A DNA stretch of 64,000 nt, taken from assembly GCF_958295425.1 (NCBI RefSeq), contig NC_081135.1:22142180-22206179 (forward strand), read 5' to 3'. Of this stretch, positions 21,903-33,260 are shown piece by piece. A program made the translations under genes and the position numbers. The number at the start of each line of letters is the position of its first letter. The stretch's first letter is position 1. The notes under the pieces were generated by a model. The model was given only the letters and a program-made list of their open reading frames with translations, was not told the DNA's origin and ran no database searches. Source of the stretch: Solea solea. Taxonomy: Eukaryota; Chordata; Actinopteri; Pleuronectiformes; Soleidae.

Positions 21903-21961
21903 CCCCAGCCAGGTACTAGCTATAAGATCGATGCAATGATAGCGTTATTTTTTTAGATTTT

Positions 21962-22214
21962 AGCCACATCGTTGGTGTAGTGGTTAGCACTCTTGCCTTT
22001 GCAGCAAGAAGACCTGGGTTAGAACAAGGGCCTTTCTGCATGAAGTTTGTTTGCATGTTCTCCCACATGTGTGTGGGTGCTCTCCGGCTTCCTCCCACAG
22101 TCCAAAAACATGCAATATGGGATTTAGGTGAATTTGTCTCTACGTGTGGCCTTGTGATGGACGAACTGTCCAGGGTGTACCCCGCCCATCGCCCTATGTC
22201 AGCTGAGATTGGCT
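21962..22214 (+). mobile_element. tRNA-derived SINE, head and body
   Basis: A-box-like GTGTAGTGGTTAGC, CCTTTGCAGCAAGAAGACC and a B-box-like GGGTTAGAACAAG make the tRNA-like head. The body has CTTCCTCCCACAGTCCAAA, TGTGATGGACGAACTGTCCA and CAGCTGAGATTGGCT. The CACTCTAAATTGACC segment is deleted. The copy breaks off at 22214, and its expected tail appears 261 bases later at 22476-22504. Confidence 0.88.
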
Positions 22215-22475
22215 GGATGGGTGGCTCATGGCAGAGCTGACAACAAGGGGAGGGAGAACTATTGTCGGAGGAAGAGGAAGCGACGGTCTGAACGAGTGAG
22301 GAACCACACATGAGTCAATATCGGACTGTTTTTTTTTTTGAATGGCAACAATTCAAAAACACACAAGCATGCAAAACAGATGCTGACCGGCTTGGACGTG
22401 GCTCCACAGCTTGTGTTCACCAGCTCTGTTGAAAACAAATGCACATGGCCAGGAGAGGGAAAGGGGGGGGGGGGG
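22215..22475. other. Insertion or replacement within the SINE
   Basis: 261 bases of unrelated sequence separate the SINE body from its tail. They include a purine-rich start (GGGGAGGGAGAAC), a T-run (22330-22339) and a G13 run (22463-22475) at the right junction. I see no terminal repeats or target duplication, so the mechanism is open. Confidence 0.7.
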
Positions 22476-22504
22476 CAAAGCGGTAGACAATAGATGGATG
22501 GATG
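22476..22504 (+). mobile_element. SINE tail, displaced
   Basis: AAAGCGGTAGACAATAG plus GATG units, the standard end of this SINE family, continuing the copy that begins at 21962. Confidence 0.85.
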
Positions 22505-23098
22505 TTTACTTTGGTGTCATAAAAATATGTTCTCCCAAACTGTAGGGGGAGCTGTATTGTAACTTATTGTAATGTAATGTAATGATTATTTGCAGATTCA
22601 TTTTAACCTATATCACTTCACCTGAAAGGAACCTTCTTCTGAAATTGGATGAATTTTGGTTTTTGGTACTTTGTCATTGTTTCTTGTGTATCTCAACATC
22701 AATTCTGGATACATTGAAACATGCTGGTAATAAGTTGTTGTGCGCTAGTGTACATAGACCAAAAACTTGACTTGATCTGTCTAGTGGGTGGAGCGTAAGG
22801 CAAAGAACAATCGTGCTGTACAACAGAAATGTCAGGTACACAGCAAAACCACCAACATTAAGAAAGGGAAACCAGTAACATAGTGTGAACAAATTCATCT
22901 GTCTTCTTCTCCAAAAAAAAATAGAGCTTTGAGGCCTGAAGAGGAGCAGAGTGAAGACATGAGGTAACAATAAACAAGGAAAGAAGGGCAGGAGAGAGGA
23001 AAGCAGTGGGAGGTGTTGGTTTCCTCAGAGAGAATCAACAGAAATGCCAGTTACCTCATGGGAAAGACAAAATGAATGTGTGCTATTTGTGTGGAAGC

Positions 23099-23102
<4 letters not shown>
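22505..23102. other. Gene-free stretch
   Basis: Contains a short (AATGT)n run at 22568-22584. No gene is recognised. Confidence 0.5.

Positions 23103-23175
<73 letters not shown>
23103..23175. repeat. (GA)n microsatellite, 73 bp perfect
   Basis: An uninterrupted GA run, the longest perfect dinucleotide tract in the window. Homopurine on one strand, so it can adopt triplex (H-DNA) structure in principle. Confidence 0.98.
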
Positions 23176-23179
<4 letters not shown>

Positions 23180-23521
23180 GATAATTGGAAAAAGGTTTTG
23201 ACATACTGTTGCTAAAAATGACTCTGCTTTTGTATTGATCATTTGTCAATTCTTAAATTATCCTGATCGCTATTTCAGGCATACTTTTGACAAGCATGTT
23301 GTGAGGTGAGAATGTCAAATTAACAAATTAACTGTATTTTGGCATGTGGTCTTGTGAACACTGGAGAGAATTGAGAGAACTCTGGTTTCTGTTCCCTTCT
23401 AGGTTGATAAGCTTAATAAAGCGTCAATCCCAGCTCATGTGCATCATTGTCTCTCTGCTCTGCTCTGTATGCTAAACTTTATTCCTGGTTTGGCAATACA
23501 TTGTTATACAGGGAACAACTT

Positions 23522-23527
23522 TTGTGT

Positions 23528-23578
<51 letters not shown>
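23522..23578. repeat. Compound (GT)n(GA)n microsatellite
   Basis: About 20 GT units followed by eight GA units. Confidence 0.96.
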
Positions 23579-24831
23579 GTGTTTGCCTACTCACAATAGA
23601 AAGAGGTGATGATGCAACTTTTCTTGCTTTACTGTCATATCTTGTAAAATAGTTCATTTGTTTTCAGACCTGTGACTCTTTCGTCAACTCCCTAAAAATA
23701 AGAATGAATGCGTCAGACGTGTCCAAAAAAGGATTCTGTGGTTATTTTTTCCCGATTTCGTTTCCTTGTGCTTGTGCAAAAGAAATCGTAGCTGCATAAA
23801 AGTATTCACAGTTCATTCACAGCACAGATCAAGCACAGATAACTTGATAACCTTGATTTTTTTTTTCTTCTTTTCATCCAGTAGAAATCATTCCAAGATA
23901 AACAAAACAGTATTTATCAGCCTGAGTGGTTGGTATGTTCTCTACCCTGTATCCATGTGCATCATCCAAACTTGTATTTCAGCCTATAATGTGGTTACAA
24001 CAGTGTGGAAGTATTGTGTCAGACACCGGAAATACAAATAATTCACAATTCATATTTCAGTAAGTGCTACAATGTTAAATAATAATAATAATAAAAGAAT
24101 AATGGGTCAGTGATGTTTGCAAAAGAAAATAAGATTTGTCTTTTTTTTCCCCTCTCCATCTAAAACCTTACACTCTAAATATGTGGTGTAGGATTATTTG
24201 CCCTGAATAATAATCTGCTATTCATTTAGCTATTTAACTGAAGAGAATACTATTCAAGGTGTGGACCAATACTCATGCTGACTGCATATGCTCTTTCCAG
24301 TCCATTTGGTGGCATGTTCTTGTTTTGCTCCAAAGAGACAACGAAGAAGGTGGTAACAATGGAAATTTGCTTGAGTTAAATAAGGAAGTCCATCAATACC
24401 CTTACATGTACAACTAAGCACTCAAGGAAATGCAAGATAACACAAATGAGGGCAATTTCCGCGTGAGAAGTCATCCCTACTGGAATGAAATATGAGATTA
24501 AATACATATGCAGGGAATGCTTGACCGACATGGACCATCGTTTGAGTATGAATGAAATTGCAGATTCGTACACGCATGTGGAAATACAAAGTCAGGAGGA
24601 CAATTGGCATCATGAAGCAGCAAACTGAAACTGAGAGAAACACAAAAGGGGAAAGAAGTTACGACAAAAAGCTGCAAGCACAACATCTCCACAAAGATAT
24701 GAAAAACACACTCCAGAAAATCACGTAGACTCACTACCAAACTGAGTGGAAGTATTTGGCAGACTGTAGAGTCCATGCAGGTAAATGATTAGGTGGAAAC
24801 AGGTGAGCCTCACGAGCTGCCAAAGGAGGAA
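23579..24831. other. Gene-free stretch
   Basis: A short AAT run near 24080-24093 and nothing else recognised. Confidence 0.5.
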
Positions 24832-24880
24832 GCCACACGCACACACACGCACACACACGCACACACACACACACACACAC
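24832..24880. repeat. (CA)n microsatellite with CG interruptions
   Basis: About 24 units with regular CGCA variants at the left end. Confidence 0.95.
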
Positions 24881-25524
24881 CCTGCAAGAGAAGACAATTA
24901 GACAGAAAAACACACACACACAACAGAATCCTCACTAAAGTTTCCACTATCAGATTAAACTTCTGCTGCTTTTACTGAACCTAAATTGTAGCTGAAGTCA
25001 AGCAACATAAGTGTCAGAGTCAATTATAAAACCAAACTGTCGCACACTGTTACAGTATCTATGGCAGCACTTTCAACTTCATCTGCACCTTCGGCTTTTT
25101 TTTTTTAAACAGCTGCAACTTTATGAGCTCGAGTCCCTTTTGCACCTCAAATGAATTACCACGTTTGCAGACTCTACCTGCAACATGTCACTGAGTTTTG
25201 TCTCAGCTTTGAAAATAAGTGTTCAACAGTAGCTTTCACCCTCACATCAGGGAGTTGTGTTGCAGCTGTTTTTAGCAGCTTTCACTCCTACTCTTCCCAG
25301 TTCTAGCCAGCTATGATTCGGGGCTACTAATTGTCTTCGTGGCATGAAGGAACCCTGGGGTATTAGAAAATAACCATGAGTGATAACTATAATCTTTTTT
25401 TAGATCATTCCTTTGTATTCAGGTTCCTTTGGATCCATGTGATCTGTACAGTATGTGTGTGTGTGTGTGTGTGTATTGCTGTGAATGTCTTTTCTTTATT
25501 ATATTTTCAAACAACACTTATCAT
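24881..25524. other. Gene-free stretch
   Basis: Holds a small GT run at 25457-25474 and a T-run near 25098. No gene is recognised. Confidence 0.5.
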
Positions 25525-25935
25525 GAAGCAAATAAAATATCAATTTAATCATTTAAAAATATTGTATTTTATTGTTGGAAAATGCACTCGTTCTTTCCGC
25601 TCCCTGCTTCCCCAAGTTTGCCCCGTCGACATCCGACAACATAATTGTAAATATCTAACTTTTGCCAGATTACTGTTAGATACAATTATTTTGTCGGATG
25701 GCGACGGGGAACGAGTTCCAGACGGACAGCATCTCCAACCCTGTGACTAATTCTGGTCCATTGAGCTGTCGCTCCAAAACTCAGTAGCCAATCAGCAGGC
25801 AGCTTCCTAAGGCCCACCTGCAAAAAAAAAAAAAAACATGACGCAAAGAACAAACCAGGGAGCGCAAAGAACACGTGTATTTTCACACAATAAAACATGA
25901 TTTTTGAATGATTAAATCGATATTTGATTTGCTTC
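25525..25935. mobile_element. Fold-back transposon, 411 bp, two-tier inverted repeats
   Basis: The outer inverted repeats are about 80 bases each. The left starts GAAGCAAATAAAATATCAAT at 25525 and the right, reverse-complemented from 25935, reads GAAGCAAATCAAATATCGAT. Both continue through AAAATRCACTCG/AAAATACACGTG and TCTTTSCGCTCCCTG. An inner inverted repeat lies at 25621-25659 and 25675-25709 (CCCCGTCGACATCCGACAA against TTGTCGGATGGCGACGGGG), with a 15-base loop. A unique arm with ATTGGCT-type CCAAT (reverse) and an A-run lies between. A partial inverted copy is at 43317-43660. No reading frame. No target duplication is evident and I cannot place it in a superfamily. Confidence 0.8.
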
Positions 25936-27867
25936 TTAAAAAGTCTTGTTTGCTACATGAAAAGTGTTCCACAAAGATGTGGTTTGTGTACCTTCATTGA
26001 AACTTGCAGTGAATTTAGTGACGGCGATTTGCGATATAATATCTTGTGAAGTCAAACTTCAGTTCAATATTGATTGTGTAACAAATTGAACATGTGATGG
26101 GGCATTCACACAGGAAACCATCGGGATATAACAAAGCAAGGATGTCTCCATGTTGGTGTTATGTTTTCTTTTTCAATGTATAGAACAGATTACAATGAAA
26201 AACAGAACAATTACAGTAAATGCCAGCCTTTGCACTTTGCTAATAACATTTTCTTTTTTAAATAGAAAATTAAATTTGAGAAGATTAATTGTTCAGCCCC
26301 AGTGTGGACGTGTGTATTTGTGATGACCTGCAAGTAGTGTTTTCTTTCTTTTGGCTAAGAACCTTGCCAAACCATCTGCTGTAGTGATTACTGACTCCTG
26401 GCACACATTGCCCAGCTATAGGCCATGGCAGCTCCACCCCATAATCACTATTGATTACTAATAATCCAGTTACGAGAAGAGAAAACAGCCTGAGTTTTGG
26501 CAATGGGGCGGAGATGGCATTCAGAACTGCTGAAGTAGGAATGAGAGAAAGCATTTTATAATTTAACAGCCCCTTCATATGCCCACACTCTCTCTCCCTG
26601 CTCCCTCAAAGTTGCTGTCAATTTGATGTTATTTTCCCACAGGAGACAGAGAGACAGTTGTGCTGGCTCAGACCTGCAGAAGCATCACTCCTGTCACACT
26701 TGCAACATCGCACAATATAGTGAAGAGTTAATATAATAGAAATAACTCTGGGTCTTGTTTTAAGACCACAGTAAAACATTTAATTTATTGATTCAACACA
26801 AACATCTCATAACACATTATACTGGTTGTTCGGCTATAAAATATGCTTTCATTCCGTTTTCTCTTCTGCAAACATCAATAATCTTCAGTCGGTTAGTCCA
26901 ACTTTTATAACCGTCCGTTCATATAAGTTTTTAAAGTTACAAATGCCACTTGCATAATAATCAAGGTCACAGTCGAACATCACACTTTTAGATTGTAGAG
27001 AAGGTCTGAGTTAGTTCAAGTGAGAAGACTTGATGAGCATCACCTGCACTCTGAGGTTTCCTGTTGAGTTTTCACAGATTTATTTTTAACATTAACTCAT
27101 TAAACCGTGGTTGTATGTATCCATAAGGGCAAAAAAAAAAAAAAAGGTGTTAAGGAGAAGTCTTCTTCTTCACTAACTTTGTTGGGGTTTCTTTTTGCGT
27201 TACCACGTTTCTTCCCATCTCACCACGTACCAGATATTCTACAGCTCTATCTGTTTCTCAGCCTGGTCTTAACAGGTGGCATTATTGCATTATGAGTGTT
27301 CTCTCGGTTCATAATCAAACTCACTCTGCTCTCCGTTCTCAAAGAACTCTTCAGATGTTGATACCGAGTGTGAGAACAGAGCTTGGGGAAAAAAAAAAGC
27401 TTTTAAATACCCCGCCATTGTCGTGGAACCACTATCAAAAGCACTTGAAAACGTCTGAACAGTTCACCCTGGGTGAATTTAAAATCCATTTTAAAGGACA
27501 GAGAAACCCATTCTCTTGATGATTGCAGCTGCTCAAATTGAGATCAAATTAGTGACCCGTTTGCTTGTGTTGTGGTGGTTGTTAAATAAAGGGTATACAG
27601 TCTTTTCTACTCCTCACCCTGACAAACATAATGAAATGACACAGAGAACTACACTGTATACGTCTCTGCACATGTTCCCCAGTTTGTGTCCACTCAGAAT
27701 TGTGTACAAGTACCGATTAACGTGCACATGTCTACGGTTCCATTCATAATCACCAATATATTATACTACCTGAAGCATGTGCAGGTGGACATTCATGTTA
27801 CACTATCTGTGTACTATAGAGCTATAGGCATATACTGGTACATTTAGGCTGAAATGTGAAATACCAT
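25936..27867. other. Gene-free stretch of 1.9 kb
   Basis: An A-run near 27130-27144 is the only simple tract. No coding or repeat signal I can defend. Confidence 0.5.
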
Positions 27868-27902
27868 ATGTATGTATACATATATATATATATATATATA
27901 CA

Positions 27903-27964
<62 letters not shown>
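27868..27964. repeat. (AT)n microsatellite
   Basis: About 45 AT units with one CAG interruption near 27901. Self-complementary and prone to cruciform or hairpin formation. Confidence 0.97.
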
Positions 27965-27966
<2 letters not shown>

Positions 27967-29398
27967 CCGTGTATACTACTCCAAAAAAAAAAGTTTGTGA
28001 CTTTCAGTAACATGCGGGAAATGACACGCAAAGAGCTTCGGACGTGTCGACATGACAAATGAATGATGTGTTCTGCTTAAACCGCATTAATAATAGAAAG
28101 GTTGATGGTTCAATATGAAAAAAACCAGCATTAAACGGATACAGTATGTCAAACCAGCAATGTAGAGATTTCTTGAAGTGGGTCATATCGATTGTTAGAG
28201 CAACAGAGCCAGTCTACATTACTGAAGGTCATTGTCTTTTTGCTTGACTAGCCTATGAAAAAAGAAATATGTGACCTATCAACAGATGCTATATAATATT
28301 CTCTGAAAATAGAGAGCGGAGGGAAGAAAGTGAAAAAGAAAGAACACAGAGAAGGCAAAGGAGGGAGGACGGATAAGGAAAACAGCTTCAGTTAATCTGC
28401 AGTGTGGGAGATAAAGAGAGACAGAAAGATGTAATGTAGGTGTATGAGGCTGAAGTGAGTAAGGCATTTTTAAACATACTGTATGTGTTTGGCATCAACT
28501 TTTATGCATTATATCACACTTTATGTTCGGGAAAATGAAACGGAAAACTCTTTGAATCGGTGAAATAAAGACAATGGAAATAAATCTGAATTTATTAAAA
28601 TGACATTGAACCTAAGATAAAGAAGAAGTCTTTCTTTCTGCTAGATGCATCAAGTAATTGGATAGAAATATATGATTACAGCATCGTAAATACACCAGCT
28701 ACTATTTAAACTACTGCACTTTTTAATGGAAAAAAAAAGCACAATAAAGCTAGAAAAATTCTGTGTACTTTGCTTCATACTGATAGACTCAAAATAATGG
28801 TTACATGTGACAACACTGTGTGGCATAATCCTCGCCATCAACTCCCACGCTCTCTGCATCTCCACAGCATGCAGCATCCACTGTCTGTCAACACTCTAAT
28901 GGGAGGCAAACCTAACAACACAGAGGGAACGGGGCGAGAATACAAGCAGACTACCGTTATAAATGGATACCAAGCCGCAGCTTAACAGATTGGAGCATTG
29001 TGAGGTAACGGATCCTGTTTCAGACGTTCTGCACATGGACAGCTGGAGTGGACTCTTGCTCGTGTCACATCTGGGAGTTACTGCTTCAGTAACACGACGC
29101 GATTAGAAACACTGCAGCTGGGTCACAGGAGGAGGGCAGGGTTTACAGGGTCATTACAACTGTAACCGTTTTAAAACCGAAAATAAAATAAATGTCCCCA
29201 ACAAGAGGCATAGTGACATACTAACAGAAAAAAAGTGACCCACCCACCTTGCCCCTTTTTGAAAAGTTACTTCCATTGTTGTCACAGCAATAGAAATGTA
29301 AGTAGTGTTTGAGTAAAAACTGAAGCATGGTCAAAGGACGGTATGCAAGATAATTGTATTTATGGGGCCTATAATAGGAGTTAATGATGCTGTTGTGT
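27965..29398. other. Gene-free stretch
   Basis: A purine-rich patch lies at 28306-28385. No gene or repeat family is recognised. Confidence 0.5.
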
Positions 29399-29406
29399 AG
29401 TGCACT
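29399..29406 (+). repeat. hAT target-site duplication, left (AGTGCACT)
   Basis: The 8-mer, itself palindromic, recurs at 30127-30134. Confidence 0.93.
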
Positions 29407-30126
29407 CAGAGCCGGCCCTGGGCATAGGCAGTATAGGCAAATGCTAGGGGCGCCGTCATCCGCAGGGGGCGCCGAAAACGGAGGGAAAAAAAATTAAAAT
29501 ATTATATAAGCCCACAGCAACATAAAGTCATAGCAAAGACTATTAAATAATGCAGAAGCCTTTTTTCTTGGTGCAACGAGCCGTCGCTCTGTACCTGCCC
29601 TCTGTGAGGGGGGCGGGGTCAAGAGGCCAGCTGCCTGAATCTGACCGGACAGTGACCCAGAGGCGAAGAAAAAGATTAATGACACTGTATTGGAATTATG
29701 TCCAAAAAACTAAAAAGATAGAGGTACAGTAATGTCAATTTGATGAAGTTCATGAAATTAATAGTTTAATGCATCGTAGTTACCGTTGTTGGAGCAGAGT
29801 GTTAGCTTGCTAGCTTACTTCGGACGATAGCAACAATGTTTAATAATCAATAAATAGCTGAGTCGAGGTGTGTTAATGTTACTCCACCTTAAATTCATCA
29901 GGGACGTTTTGAAACTTAACGTTAGGCCTGTTCAGGTGTTAATTTACAGGTGTCTTTCCTGCTTGTATGTCAGTTAAAATGCTTTTAGTTGTCCATCCCC
30001 TTTGTAATAGGGTGGTTGTAAGCCTTTGGTTTTATGTGTCACAGTTTATGTTTGTTAAAGTTGCGATGCAAGGGGGCGCTAGCTAAAATCTTGCCTAGGG
30101 CACCAAATTACTCAGGGCCGGCACTG
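29407..30126. mobile_element. Complete non-autonomous hAT-type transposon, 720 bp
   Basis: The left end CAGAGCCGGCCCTG and the right end, reverse-complemented CAGTGCCGGCCCTG, match in 13 of 14 bases. AGTGCACT is duplicated on both sides. Subterminal GGGGCGCC and GGGGGCGCTAGC motifs lie near each end (29450, 30071). CAG ends with an 8-bp duplication are diagnostic of hAT. There is no transposase frame, so this is a deletion derivative or MITE. It is unrelated in sequence to the hAT element at 8223-9124. Confidence 0.92.
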
Positions 30127-30134
30127 AGTGCACT
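30127..30134 (+). repeat. hAT target-site duplication, right (AGTGCACT)
   Basis: Identical to 29399-29406. Confidence 0.93.
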
Positions 30135-30869
30135 GTTAGCTGTACAGTACACTTTTTGTTCTCCATATACAGCACCCTGTTGCAGTGTGAAGGCAGTGAT
30201 GGCAGCTAAGTGGGCTCTGGATTGATGTTCTCCTAGAGCAAAGCACTGCAGAGGCCTGGTGCTCGCTCCCTTCTTCCCCCCTGTTTAATCTCTTCTTCAC
30301 CTACCTGCATTGCACCAGTTATTTCTCACCCCCAACTTCACATCTCCTTCTATTGTCTTATAGATTCACTGTTCTGGAGTCCTCTGTCTCTCTCGCTCTT
30401 CTCTCGCTTTCTCTGTAAACACTGCAGAGTTTCATTCACATGTCGTTTGCCTTTGGGGCGAATGGAGAGCTGATAGCAACAATTCTGAAATATGCAAACC
30501 TTCCATGTGGGAAATAACCATCACCTGGAGCTGCTGCTGCTGCAAAAAACATTTTTTTTAGCAACTATAGGAAATGTTTTGGCTCCAGATTCTGCCAGAA
30601 TGTTTAACATAGACACCACGACAATTTTAACCCCTACAAATTCACTCTTTACGGATTTGGTGACACCTTAGATCATGGGTGTTTCAAGAGACTTTGGGGC
30701 CCCAGGAAATAAGGACATAACAGAATTAGTACTTGCAAGCCAGTTAAATTGTTGTTTCGATAAATAAGTCAAGTCACTCTTGAAGGTGTTCTGCTCGTCA
30801 CCCGCAGCTCCTCCTCTCTGTGCTTCCTGTGTCCGCCCCCCCCTTATTCCTTTACATTTTTGCTTTCAA
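30135..30869. other. Gene-free stretch
   Basis: Pyrimidine-rich around 30260-30420; a CTG run of four units at 30532-30543. No gene is recognised. Confidence 0.5.
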
Positions 30870-31178
30870 GACACGTTTTGCAGTGGTTAGCATTCTTGAC
30901 TCACAGCAAGAAGGTCACAGATGAGGATCGCGGTTTGAACCAGCACCATTCTGTGTTGAGTTTTCATGGTCCCCCCCCCCCCGGGCCTGTGGGTTTTCTC
31001 TGGGTTGTCTAGTTGCCTCCCACAGTCCAAAAACATGCCCATCAGATTAATCGGGCAATTGACTGTAGGTGTGAGGGCGGGAGTGAATGGTTATTCATCC
31101 CTGTATGTTGGCCCTGCAAAGGACTGGTGACCCCTGCCATCATCCTGTGGAGGATAAAGCGATGGAAAATGGAAAAGT
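30870..31178 (+). mobile_element. tRNA-derived SINE, near full length, decayed
   Basis: A-box-like GCAGTGGTTAGC (30880-30891), CTCACAGCAAGAAGGTC and a B-box-like GGTTTGAACCAGC form the head. Then come a C13 run (about 30970-30982), GTTTTCTCTGGGTTGTC, CTCCCACAGTCCAAA, GACTGTAGGTGTGAG and GGATAAAGCGATGG. The family's CACTCTAAATTGAC segment is missing. No target duplication could be found. Confidence 0.85.
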
Positions 31179-32063
31179 TAATGAAAAAATTTAAATACAT
31201 TTACAAAGGTTACTTCAGGAGAGACGTTAATTTCACATTGCTGCTTACCGAGACAGAAAGACATTAGATATCACATTAAACATTTACAATAGTTTGGAAC
31301 CAACTAGAACCCTACATTTTGTTCTACTATAAGGAAAAGTAGACTCTTATGGGAAAACTTTGTATTTTGGAAGTAACCAATCCTGAATGTTAATGAGAAA
31401 AATGTACGTACACGTTAAGTAATGGTAAGTTCCCTCAGTAAATTTGGCTGTAAAAGACCATGTGCATCATACTGTCCCTCCTCAGCCGCTGGAGCGAGGC
31501 AGGCTCCTGACTTCTGTTCGCGAGCGCTGCCAAAAAGAACAGCTTTTTACCATCCACCCCGCGATTAAATTAAGAAGAGGAAAATAAGGACGATGACAAT
31601 GAGCGTGAATGTGTGTGTATGTGTGTGTGTGTGAGAGAGAGAAAGACACAAAGGTGCGTGACGAAAGTGGTGGCTGAATGCGTTCCCAGCATTTATCGCA
31701 TTTGGTGGGGCGACTGTAAATCATGTCCCCCCGGTTCTCCTGTCGCTATGGCGATGACTTCCTGATCCACTCTGGGCTGATTTAATGGTCTTGGGGGAGC
31801 TCTAAACACACGCCATGGATGATCTCTAGGCTCCGCTCACTGGGCTTAGGCTGCCGTAAATGTAATCTGCTGTGAGTAAGTACACCTGTGTGCGCTTCTG
31901 TGATTGTCTGTCTCTAGTTTATCTATGTGTGTTTGTGGTATTTCTCCTTCTTTTCTTTGCACAAAACAAACCGAACCAAAGAGGCAGCGTTTCAGTTTTA
32001 GAAAAGGTCAAATTCTTGATTTGGTATTTAATTGCTCACATTATAAAGACATAAGTTAAAGTG
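31179..32063. other. Gene-free stretch
   Basis: Contains a GT/GA run at 31608-31642 and a moderately GC-rich segment (31480-31850) that reads like unique sequence. No coding call is possible. Confidence 0.45.
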
Positions 32064-32193
32064 TTTTAAGCTGTTTTATTTCATTTTGAACCTTTTATGT
32101 ATTATGCCTTTTATTTATTCTGTACAGCACTTTGGTCCATTGTGGTTTGTTTAAAGTGCTTAACAAATAAAGTTGGATTGGATTGGATTGGAT
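32064..32193 (+). mobile_element. L2-like LINE 3' end with (GGATT)n tail
   Basis: TTTTATTTATTCTGTACAGC, ACTTTGGTCCATTGTGGTT and AAAGTGCTTAACAAATAAAG followed by four TTGGA units. This is the standard layout of a teleost L2-type 3' terminus ending in a short-unit microsatellite. It is 5' truncated and carries no reverse transcriptase. Confidence 0.75.
32173..32193. repeat. (TTGGA)n microsatellite
   Basis: About four perfect pentamers forming the tail of the LINE end. Confidence 0.9.
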
Positions 32194-32549
32194 AAGTGGA
32201 ATTATTTCCCCCCAAAAAAACTTCATTTCTTTCAATTTCAGTCGAGACATAATTTTATCACACTAAATTCAATGATGTGTGTTAATCTGACAGCACTGCT
32301 CGTACTGTCAGTCCCACTGAGCGCCTACTTCGGAAGCTTTTAAGTTTAGTCGAATTAAGTGAGTGGCGAAACAGCACACATGCACACGAGAGTGCAGTCT
32401 TGTGTGAGTGAGAGGTTAACAGGAAACACTATGGTGATATTCTGGGCTGTAATAACTACAGGTATGAACACAAAGAAAAACCCCAATGTATGCATCCAGC
32501 TAATAAGTTATCTTAAAGACATTTATTTGATCATATGGTCCCTGTCACT

Positions 32550-33260
32550 TCTTTAGGTATGACGTGTGCTCTTTTGCAGCTGTAAACCATATGTTTTAAA
32601 GTTTGACATGTTGTGCACTGATCTTCTGCATACCTGGGCTTTAAGAAGTTCTATTGCCTTTCTATCATTTTGAAACAGTCTGGTCATTCTTCACTTCGCT
32701 CATTGGATATTTTCAAATGTTTGACCATTCTTTGTAAGATCTATTTCCAGTAGATCAACAGATTTAGGAATTACTCACTTGCCAATATGGCAGCAACAAC
32801 CATGCCACTTATGCTGTGTATCCATCATGGTATGGTTTGGTACAGTATGGTGCGGTTTGGAATGGTAAAGGTCTGGATCAGGCTTGCGTTTTGACTGAGA
32901 ACAGTACCTCTACATGGTAGGCTGCGTGTGGGCTGTGCCCGATGGCTGTGTCATTGAGATACGCAACGCGGCGTCATATCGGTGCGACGGCAACGACAAC
33001 AACACAACATACAACACTGGAGGACATCCAGCAGCTTTGTTTTCCTACTCGGTTTGTGGCTGTTTGTCTCAATCAAACATCAAGCTTTGTGTGAGAATAG
33101 TACTGTACCAAACCCCACCTTAAATCAATGCTCTTCCCCATTCTAATGCTCAGTTCAATCTCCAGCTGTTGATTTTGACCATGTCTACATGCCTAAATGC
33201 ACTGCATCGCTGCCATGTCATTGGCTAATTAGATAAACACATTTGTGTACCTTGAAAAAA
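32550..33260 (-). pseudogene. Tc1-like transposon relic, 5' part, interrupted
   Basis: Read on the minus strand the sequence follows, in order, the start and first third of a Tc1-like element that I recognise as common in fish. Short matching phrases are TTTAGGCATGTAGACATGG (33190 region), GAATGGGGAAGA (transposase start region, about 33145), GTGGCATGGTTGTTG (about 32806), GATCTACTGG, AGAATGGTC and GGTATGCAGAAGA (about 32635). The helix-turn-helix DNA-binding part of the transposase would lie here, but it is broken by stops, indels and a 300-bp insertion (32811-33118). The catalytic part is absent. Cut-and-paste transposition is the known function of the family; this copy is dead. Confidence 0.75.
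32811..33118. mobile_element. Short inverted-terminal element nested in the Tc1 relic
   Basis: GGTTTGGTACAGTATGG at 32833-32849 is mirrored by GTACTGTACCAAACC at 33103-33117, giving inverted termini of about 13 bases. It sits exactly where the surrounding Tc1-like sequence is discontinuous, so its limits can be inferred from the host. The interior is CpG-rich (CGCAACGCGGCG) with no reading frame of note. Superfamily and target duplication are unresolved. Confidence 0.6.

Noticed and set aside
22259..22444. Frame in the block that interrupts the SINE, as a captured gene fragment
   Set aside because: Sixty codons with a poly-Lys stretch from a T-run; no recognisable protein.
27868..27964. Large cruciform or palindrome of biological design
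   Set aside because: Self-complementarity is an automatic result of an AT dinucleotide tract.
32811..33123. Short frame within the nested element as a transposase remnant
   Set aside because: 69 codons with no conserved blocks; ends coincide with the element by chance.
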